From Bolinopsis microptera (lineage: Eukaryota > Ctenophora > Tentaculata > Lobata > Bolinopsidae): a stretch of 64,000 bases of DNA. Under the pieces are notes generated by a model that saw nothing but the letters and a program-made list of their open reading frames with translations, was not told the DNA's origin and made no database searches. The DNA lies in contig NC_087072.1 of assembly GCF_026151205.1 (NCBI RefSeq), positions 2,437,375 to 2,501,374 on the forward strand, written 5' to 3'. A program made the position numbers and the translations under genes. Position 1 is the stretch's first letter. Every line of letters starts with the position of its first letter. This document shows, one piece after another, positions 58,443 to 64,000 of this stretch.

Positions 58443-59100
58443 TAAAATTAAAGTTGCGCTCGGTAAATTTCCTGTAATGAGACCAATTTAACAACATGAA
58501 GGTGATCGTACTGTAGTGCAACACGTACTCTACTGCGACAAGTACTCTAGTGCGACAAGTACTCTAGTGCGAAGTCCGACAAGAACACCCTCTTTCGCAC
58601 TACAGTATGTGTCGCACTACGATCCAAGTATCCTGTCTTATTTCCAAGTTCAGGTCAGATCCTAGAGCACTAGAGTGCCCTTCTTGTGGACCCGATTCGT
58701 CGGGTCTTTTCACGTAACTTATTTCGAAGTGATCTTGTGGACCCGATTCGTCGGTTCACGTTATGTATTTCGAAGTCATCTACTGATCATAATTCCTTCG
58801 GGTCAGTTCAAGCCACGTATGCAGTGTGTGATCCACCGGGTAACTCGTAAGCAGCATATGATCCTAATTCCTATCACACGTATCGTATGAAGTTCATTTG
58901 AGTTTGAGGATATTGGTAAATATAAGTGACCCTATTAAATGGCACAGTGTAGTTGAATTTGTCACACTATGAAATTACATAACCCCTTGATGGTTAGGAT
59001 AATCGTATCATCCTCTAGGCTAACTTTGTCACATAACGATATCTTAATCAGGTGATAAGATATCGCTTAAATACGGCCGGCACGGAAACATGTGACGGAG
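58443..59100. other. Spacer with short palindromic repeats
   Basis: At 58512-58620 there are three or four acaagtactctagtgcg units followed by an inverted cgcactacagta. At 58683-58780 two direct copies of a ~50-bp unit each contain the palindrome gacccgattcgtcgggtc or a close form. No gene is recognised. Confidence 0.6.
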
Positions 59101-59103
59101 TAA

Positions 59104-60135
59104 ATGCGTGTACATTGTACAATGTACATCATGGTTATTAAATACTTGGAGAATCTTGACGATGAAATAGCGATGAATTACTCTACACTCAAATTCAGAT
59201 CAATGTATGCTGAACAGATTTTGGGTGCTAAGATTATGCTACTCAACGATATGCGTCAAGCGGCAGGTGTTCAGAAATCCAATCTGTTACGTAAAGAAAC
59301 GCTCAACAAGCCTCAGATCACCAAGGCTTTGCTGTGTGATTGGATGGAAACTTTTATCGACTTTCTTGACAGTTATTGTTCACCGCTGTTGTTTTCAGCC
59401 ACCAAACTACAAGATGAAATCGACCAACTGAAGGACGAAAAGATTGCAGATCAGAACACTGTGATTAAACTGCAAGGACAATTGCTTGAGAAGAAAAGTG
59501 AGGATTTGACCTCTGTTCAGACGACAGTGAAAAGCGAACTCAAAGCCTGGTCGTCAGTTGTGAAGAATTCATGCAGCAAGGCGCTAGCGCCTAAGAAAAT
59601 GAAAGCTGCTCTGAAACGTGCCTCCGAGGAAGAGGATCGTAGTCAAAATCTGGTCATCTACGGTCTACCAGAAAAGAGTGAAGAAATCCTGGAAAAGAGA
59701 GTGCTTGAGGTACTAAAAAACATAGATGAGAAACCTCGAATCGTTTCTTGCTGTAGGATGGGGAGAACTGTATCAGATGGAGGACCAGCCGTTAAACCTA
59801 TCAAGTTCACTCTCAGCGGCTCAGATCATGTGCGGCGAGTGTTGAGCAAAGCGAGAAAACTAAGAGAAGTGGAGGGGTATGACTCAGTGTACATCAGCCC
59901 CGACCGATCAGCCGAGCAGAGAGCTGCCTTCAGGAAGTTAGTTCTTGAAGTTAAGCAGAAACGGGAATTGGAGCCTCAGCGAGTTCATGTTATAAGGAAC
60001 AATAAGATCGTAAGCTCCGAGAATTCATTTTTTGATTCCCCCTGCACGGCAGATACTTTAACTGTAGACTGTATTATAAGTACAAAGTTAGCAGAGAAAT
60101 ATCTTCGAAAGTGTCCAAAGTTTATTATTTTCTGA
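59104..60135 (+). CDS. Intact ORF1-like protein of a non-LTR retrotransposon (343 residues), alone
   Basis: The open frame has a helical N-terminal half. A coiled coil (ATKLQDEIDQLKDEKIADQN...VIKLQGQLLEKKSE) lies at about 100-140. An RRM-like part follows, with DRSQNLVIYGLPE, a CCRMGRTVS...RPIK-type strand (here KPIKFTL) and RRVLSKARKLREV...DSVYISPDRSAEQRAAFRKL. This order is that of ORF1 proteins of L1/CR1-type elements, which bind element RNA in a trimeric coiled coil. No ORF2 (endonuclease/RT) follows within the next 900 bp, where the kinase promoter begins. It may be a solo ORF1 left by truncation or a gene kept by the host. The true start could be a later Met, for example the one in MVIKYLENL. 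Confidence 0.8.
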   Translation: MRVHCTMYIMVIKYLENLDDEIAMNYSTLKFRSMYAEQILGAKIMLLNDMRQAAGVQKSNLLRKETLNKPQITKALLCDWMETFIDFLDSYCSPLLFSATKLQDEIDQLKDEKIADQNTVIKLQGQLLEKKSEDLTSVQTTVKSELKAWSSVVKNSCSKALAPKKMKAALKRASEEEDRSQNLVIYGLPEKSEEILEKRVLEVLKNIDEKPRIVSCCRMGRTVSDGGPAVKPIKFTLSGSDHVRRVLSKARKLREVEGYDSVYISPDRSAEQRAAFRKLVLEVKQKRELEPQRVHVIRNNKIVSSENSFFDSPCTADTLTVDCIISTKLAEKYLRKCPKFIIF

Positions 60136-60139
60136 ACAA

Positions 60140-60705
60140 ATAAGTCGTTATCACTGCGAGCGATCTCATTGAAAAATGTGAATGTGCAGGTAGAATTGCT
60201 TTGAGCAGACAACAAGGTTACCAGGTTAAAGTTTTTCTACACACTAGGGGGTCCACCGTTAGTGTCTGATGTAAACTAGGGGGTTTTCTACAGTCACCAC
60301 AAGCTGAAACATTGACTAAATAATTATAAAACTTTCTTTTCTCTTTTATGAATAATATTTAATTATAGCTTAAGGCTTTGTCATCAAAATTATGCGTCTG
60401 TAATATCCAATATGTGATAATGAATGTTTCACTACTAAATGGGCGGTGTCACATCACACAATCCTATAAGCTGACCAAAACGTTGACGAAAATTTATTTT
60501 AAGATTATAATTTGCTCAGTGTCCCCGCCCCTCCGCGAGGTTTTAAATTCAAGGTCTCACATATTGATCTCCTTATGGGCGATGGATTTAAGGGCCGTAA
60601 TTAAATTGATCTGCTGAGCACGTAACCTACCCGCTACCAACCTAATAACACTCAAGCTGACATGTTAAATGTATGTCACGTGAACGAACTATGAGTTTCA
60701 TCTTC
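60140..60705. other. Intergenic, no recognised gene
   Basis: AT-rich sequence between the ORF1-like gene and the inverted kinase duplication. No RT or poly(A) tail of a LINE is visible. Confidence 0.45.
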
Positions 60706-61187
60706 TTACTCAGCTTCTTTCTTCACGGCCCACGTTTCCAGTTCCATTTCCCACCGGAAATACGTCTAACAAGCTGATTGTCGGATCATCTCACCAGCTG
60801 CAAACCTTCAGCTGGTCACAATACCCAATCAGAGGAGTGTATTCGAGACATCAACCAATCAGAAGAGTGTATTCGAGACAGCAGTCAATCAGGGGGAACC
60901 ATACCACAGGTCATGTGACAAGCGGGGGTATGTTTGCAAGCAATAAGTGGTGGACGATGTGGTTATATGCTGGTGCAATCGGAGGTTAGGTAGTTAAGTC
61001 TGTAGTGCGGTTTTTTAGTGCGACTAATTGTACATTTGATAACAGATCGACTTACGTATAAACTTGTTAGTTGTTGTGCACCTCAATCAGTCGGACTATA
61101 TATTTTGAGGTTAACCAGGTTCCCTCTCATTGTCAGTTTACCTCTTTTGAAACTCTTCTACTCAAGAATTCTGTTGGTTTGTTTACA
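60706..61187 (+). promoter_or_regulatory. Promoter and leader of PIM-like kinase copy 2
   Basis: This is the inverse of 51186-51712. Three CCAATCAG/TCAATCAG boxes near 60830, 60858 and 60886 each precede a version of agtgtattcgagac, with a period of about 29 bp. Confidence 0.6.
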
Positions 61188-62066
61188 ATGAAGCTGAAAA
61201 TCTTTTCCTCCTGCGGACCTTCAAGGGACAACCAGCTGGATTCCTTCAAACGCCGCTACTCTATCCAGTCCAAACTCGGCGAGGGAGCTTTTGGTGACGT
61301 TTTCTGTGTGCAGTCTCGGAAATCCAAGATGAAGTACGCTGCTAAGGTTGTGAAGAACAAGAAACAACAGGACATCATTCTACAAAACGATGAGTACGTT
61401 CCTATGGAAGTTTGGGCTCTGAAGCGACTCTCTAGTCATCCCAACATATCCACCTTCACCGAGCACCATGAAATCAAGGACAAGCTAGTGATCATAACAG
61501 AACATCTCGAAGGCTACAGAGACCTATTCGACCACATTGAAGAGCACGGAAGACTGACAGAGTTGAGAGCTAGGAACGTTATTAAACAGGTGGTCGATGT
61601 TATCGGGTTCTGTTTCAAGATGGGGGTTGATCACCGAGACATAAAGGAGGAGAACATCATGTACAACCCAGCCGGAGATCAGATCAAACTTATAGACTTT
61701 GGTTCTGCCTCAGTTCTCTCAAAACATCCCTACCGTCTTGTCCGAGGAACTGACATATACATTCCTCCAGAACATTATCTTTACAACAAGTACTATCCTC
61801 GACCTGGTGCTGTGTGGGCTATAGGGTGTCTAGCGTTCTGTTGTCTCTCTTCCTTCACTCCCTTCACATCCATCAACCAGATTGTTAGCACTGGACCAGA
61901 TTGGAGCTTGATGGCGCACTGTATGGACGAATCGTTTGATTTTGTGAAGTGTTGTTTGAAGACTGACGAGAAAAGAAGAATGCCATTTGATATGATGAGA
62001 CATCACGTTTGGATTAATGACAGTATTGAGGAATTCTCAAACTGTGAGCTTGAATGCTCTCTTTGA
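61188..62066 (+). CDS. PIM-like serine/threonine kinase, copy 2 (intronless)
   Basis: The protein has 292 residues and is about 95% identical to the copy at 50307-51185, in opposite orientation. All catalytic residues (K53, HRD 149-151, DFG 170-172) are kept. Differences cluster at the N-terminus (FSSCGPSRDNQ against FTSCAPSRNNQ) and the C-terminal 35 residues (RRMPFDMM, NDSIEEFSNCELECSL). An upstream in-frame ATG at 61071 would add 39 residues, but copy 1 does not conserve that extension. The start at 61188 (ttacaATGaag) matches copy 1. The near-identity of the middle compared with the more diverged leader suggests gene conversion between the arms or strong purifying selection. Confidence 0.93.
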   Translation: MKLKIFSSCGPSRDNQLDSFKRRYSIQSKLGEGAFGDVFCVQSRKSKMKYAAKVVKNKKQQDIILQNDEYVPMEVWALKRLSSHPNISTFTEHHEIKDKLVIITEHLEGYRDLFDHIEEHGRLTELRARNVIKQVVDVIGFCFKMGVDHRDIKEENIMYNPAGDQIKLIDFGSASVLSKHPYRLVRGTDIYIPPEHYLYNKYYPRPGAVWAIGCLAFCCLSSFTPFTSINQIVSTGPDWSLMAHCMDESFDFVKCCLKTDEKRRMPFDMMRHHVWINDSIEEFSNCELECSL

Positions 62067-62805
62067 GCCGTAAATGTAACTGATTTGGTTCTGTTTTAAG
62101 AGCCGTTTAATCTCTTTGTCGAGATTTTATTGATTTGAATTACATTTCCATATACAACTCTAATAATTATTCTCATAATTAAATAATTTGTTTTATTTGC
62201 TTAAAACAGTGTACTGAATTGTGGTGCGAACCGAAAATTTCTTCAGTGATCATGAATTCTACTATCAAAAAGAAGGGTCGAAAAAATTAGACAAAAGAAA
62301 AAGTATTTTTGATCTGGTTTAACTCTCAGAAAGCGGTGTCACCTAGCGGGGAGGATCCAGTACTATTACTGGTTAGTATTTGTTATATTTCTCTTCTGCA
62401 AAATAGTGATATAGTAGAAACAGCTTTACTCCAATGATAATTGTTCATTAAAAGGTCACGCTTTTCGTCTAATTCATATTTATTTCTTCACGTGCTAGTA
62501 CTTGGTATGATGACTTGGTATGATGTTGTGGTATGATGTTGTGGTATGATGTTGTGGTATGATGTTGTGGTATGATGTTGTACGAGAACTGATCAATGTA
62601 TTTCACCAATAATTGATGAGATACAGGTACGGCAATTAAACCACTGCTAGACAAAAGTAGACTCTCTCCCTCTCTTCCTCTCCTCTCCCCTCTAACTCTC
62701 CTCCATGACATAAGATAATGAACTTAATGGCCACCAAATAAAGTATAAACGATAGTTATAATTGAATTTATGTAAACAAGATGCAGAACAGTGCTGTATA
62801 TACTT
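62067..62805. other. 3' flank with a 13-bp repeat
   Basis: AT-rich sequence after the kinase. At 62505-62582 there are five or six units of ttgtggtatgatg. No gene is recognised. Confidence 0.6.
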
Positions 62806-62807
62806 AG

Positions 62808-63186
62808 GGGTCGTTCAGATATTACGTAATCAGCCGAGGGGGGGTTTTCAAATGCTTACGGTTGATAACGGGGGCGGGGGGTTTTGGTCGTTGATTACGT
62901 AATCAACATTTTAATTTTTTACCAATTTCCGAAATACCAATTGGACAATTTTCGTTAATTATGTAATCAAAATTTTAGTTTTTTAAACCAATTTTCGTTT
63001 AGTAAGTACTTTGCGATTATTTCATTGATTTATCCGTTGTGTCTTGATTACGGGGGAGGGGGGGGGGTTAAACCTTGATTACGTAATATAGGGGGGGGGG
63101 GGGTTCGGTCTTGATTACGGTTGATTACGGAGGGGGGGGGGGGTAAAAATTGCCAAAATATTGATTACGTAATATGTGAACGACCC
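62808..63186. mobile_element. MITE with GGGTCGTTCA termini
   Basis: The left end GGGTCGTTCAGATATTACGT and the right end ACGTAATATGTGAACGACCC are inverse of each other over about 25 bp. The inside has repeated ttgattacgtaat words and runs of G. The ORF 63121-63345 starts inside it and is incidental. No transposase is present and the superfamily is unsure. Confidence 0.8.
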
Positions 63187-63788
63187 AATCTACACATCGT
63201 CAGGTTCACTTTATCTAAGGACATATTAAGAAGGTACACAGGACACCACCCAATCTGTATAGATCATGCATATGCAAATTGTGTTGATATTAACAACGAA
63301 TACATGGTCATTTGTCCTCGAAAGTACCGTGCAGTCTTAACGTAATTCGTCTCAGGTTCCCGCCTTACCAAGCTCGATGTTTGCACTGTTCACAGTATAC
63401 CAGATCCCCAACCCCACTCGCACCCCATTATAATGGTCACAACTCATATGCTGTTAGATAGGTCCAGTAAAAAACAGCAACTACCTTCGCTGAGTTGTTC
63501 ATTAATTTTACCACATTTATTAACTCTGTTGCAGCCGCTTAGTGTATGAGACTATTTTTAGTTTATTTTTTCCAACATACCTACGCTGCATTATCATTAG
63601 CTATTTCAATATGGAGTATAACGTTAGTTAGTATAACTTAGTAACACGTGCAATATTACTCGATACTTATTACATACTTATTATATATACAAACGTGTTC
63701 GTTTTTCGTGTTCGACAAAGTGCTCTACTAACAAATAACGATGTTATTTTCCAACTAAAAGTTTAATTCTATATATAATTATATATAT
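63187..63788. other. Intergenic, no recognised gene
   Basis: AT-rich spacer between the MITE and the SINE at the right edge. Confidence 0.4.
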
Positions 63789-63789
63789 T

Positions 63790-64000
63790 AAGGCCTTGGT
63801 GGCCCAGTGGCGCGGCGTTGGGCTAGTAATCGCAAGGTTGCTGGATCAATACCCGCCATCGGCAAAACCAACCTTGATGATTTGAGCCATACTGATGAGT
63901 CCTAATAGGACGAAACACTGTGTCTATGGATAAATATGCTCGCCTAGTTTACTAAGCTTGAGCACTCTAGGGAATGAATAGATCTACCGCTCAGCTTAAA
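63790..64000 (+). mobile_element. tRNA-derived SINE with an embedded hammerhead ribozyme (runs off the window)
   Basis: A perfect Pol III A-box TGGCCCAGTGG (63800-63810) is followed 33 nt later by a B-box GGATCAATACC (63843-63853, one mismatch). They sit in a tRNA-like fold with GTTGGGCTAGTAATCGCAAG as the anticodon arm. A hammerhead ribozyme begins 34 nt further on. Schistosoma Sm-alpha elements have this composition. The 3' end is outside or not recognisable. Confidence 0.7.
63884..63945 (+). ncRNA. Type I hammerhead self-cleaving ribozyme
   Basis: All core parts are present in order. Stem I is CCATA (63887-63891) pairing with TATGG (63925-63929). CTGATGA is at 63892-63898. Stem II is GTCC-taata-GGAC, followed by GAAA at 63912-63915. 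A short stem III (ACAC/GTGT with a one-base loop) leads to GTC, so cleavage is expected after C63924. GAG/CTC outside an asymmetric internal loop (63884-63886 with 63939-63941) would extend stem I, as in natural type I hammerheads with loop-loop contacts. Such a small stem III often makes these ribozymes act as dimers. Confidence 0.9.

Noticed and set aside
63121..63345. 74-residue ORF with several Cys
   Set aside because: Starts inside the G-rich MITE and has no exon signals.

Overview
The window looks like chromosomal DNA of an animal, probably an early-branching invertebrate. Genes are split by GT-AG introns. They encode an alpha-tubulin, an Ig-like receptor tyrosine kinase, a rhodopsin-like seven-helix receptor, copine A-domain exons and PIM-like kinases, and the sequence carries TTAGGG repeats and metazoan-type non-LTR retrotransposons. 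The species cannot be fixed from the sequence alone. Roughly a quarter of the window is mini- or microsatellite, MITE or retroelement relic.

Layout. 98-1133: last four exons of a plus-strand gene with a basic Ser/Arg/Pro tail. 1134-9600: gene-poor, with two twin 111/121-bp MITEs that carry 8-bp target duplications, a tandem pair of ~0.9-kb TIR elements and a 23-bp minisatellite. 9613-10312 (minus): a small secreted protein whose intron holds a TTAA-flanked foldback MITE. 10400-23000: no recognised gene; satellites, including an interstitial telomere-type array between inverted satellite arms, and a MITE. 23080-23980: dead LINE reverse transcriptase. 24456-24893: mariner-type MITE. 26374-26891: small gene with a zinc-ribbon-like and a SAM-like part. 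28111-32582 (minus): receptor tyrosine kinase. 33267-35151: candidate 139-residue gene of unknown family. 36813-45138: alpha-tubulin. 46792-49931 (minus): two tandem three-exon copine C-terminal cassettes. 50307-51185 (minus) and 61188-62066 (plus): an inverted pair of nearly identical PIM-like kinases. Between them lie a GPCR (52873-54018, minus), a dead LINE, a 2-kb satellite and an intact ORF1-like gene (59104-60135). 62808-63186: MITE. 63790-64000: tRNA-like SINE followed by a type I hammerhead ribozyme.

The strongest observations are these. (1) The alpha-tubulin gene has two consecutive 127-nt versions of exon 3, separated by only 41 nt, and each encodes a different luminal (K40) loop. 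This arrangement predicts mutually exclusive splicing. Neither version has a lysine at position 40. (2) A SINE-like element combines Pol III A/B boxes with a well-formed hammerhead ribozyme. (3) Several genes have minisatellites starting at or just after their stop codons; in two of them the repeat unit contains the stop codon itself. (4) Two copine C-terminal cassettes lack visible N-terminal exons. As assembled, tubulin exon 6 carries one extra base that breaks the frame; this may be a sequencing error.
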